From Micrococcaceae bacterium (GTDB lineage: Bacteria > Actinomycetota > Actinomycetes > Actinomycetales > Micrococcaceae), in assembly GCA_003486025.1 (NCBI GenBank), contig DNHA01000335.1, positions 420 through 5,980 of the forward strand: 5,561 nt of DNA, written 5' to 3'. Numbering within the stretch: position 1 is the stretch's first letter; each line of letters starts with the position of its first letter. Of the stretch, positions 5,557-5,561 are shown one piece after another. The notes below the pieces were generated by a model. It saw only the letters and a list, made by a program, of their open reading frames with translations. It searched no databases and was not told the origin of the DNA. Position numbers and translations under genes: made by a program.

Positions 5557-5561
5557 TTACC

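Noticed and set aside
1..5561. CRISPR array, insertion sequence or transposase
   Set aside because: No regularly spaced repeats, terminal inverted repeats around an open frame, or transposase motifs were seen on either strand.

Overview
The window looks like an actinomycete (Actinomycetota) chromosome of middling GC. The evidence is the gene order prfB - ftsE - ftsX, which is a conserved actinobacterial neighbourhood, a TadE/TadG-like gene in front of prfB, GTG starts, and a prfB without the UGA frameshift of enterobacteria. GC looks close to 50%, low for the phylum. A low-GC member of Actinomycetaceae (Arcanobacterium-like) or of Micrococcales would fit, but this is a guess from gene content. 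Every convincing gene lies on the minus strand, so transcription runs from high to low coordinates.

In order of transcription: (1) the C-terminal part of a TadE/TadG-like secreted or pilus-associated protein (5197-5556), whose N-terminal membrane segment is not visible and whose frame is closed by an in-frame TAA at 5557-5559. (2) prfB, peptide chain release factor 2 (4033-5148), followed by a very strong hairpin terminator (3981-4017). (3) A 658-bp gap (3375-4032) with no convincing gene. It holds a candidate promoter, several dyads and a possible structured 5' leader. (4) A sodium:solute symporter resembling the DUR3 branch (1665-3374). (5) A 41-codon single-span membrane protein (1540-1665) whose ATG overlaps the symporter stop as TAATG; it is probably a small transporter subunit. 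A hairpin at 1492-1527 follows it. (6) A 349-bp gap (1191-1539). (7) ftsE (396-1190), the ATPase of the FtsEX divisome complex, with a longer than usual C-terminal tail. (8) The first 133 codons of ftsX (1-399), overlapping ftsE by 4 bp and cut by the window edge.

FtsE and FtsX form one membrane complex that couples ATP hydrolysis to control of peptidoglycan hydrolases at division. The symporter and small protein form a separate two-gene transport module. It sits between prfB and ftsE, which are often neighbours in actinobacteria, and has a terminator on its upstream side and a hairpin on its downstream side. The least understood parts are the 41-aa protein and the long, dyad-rich region ahead of the symporter.
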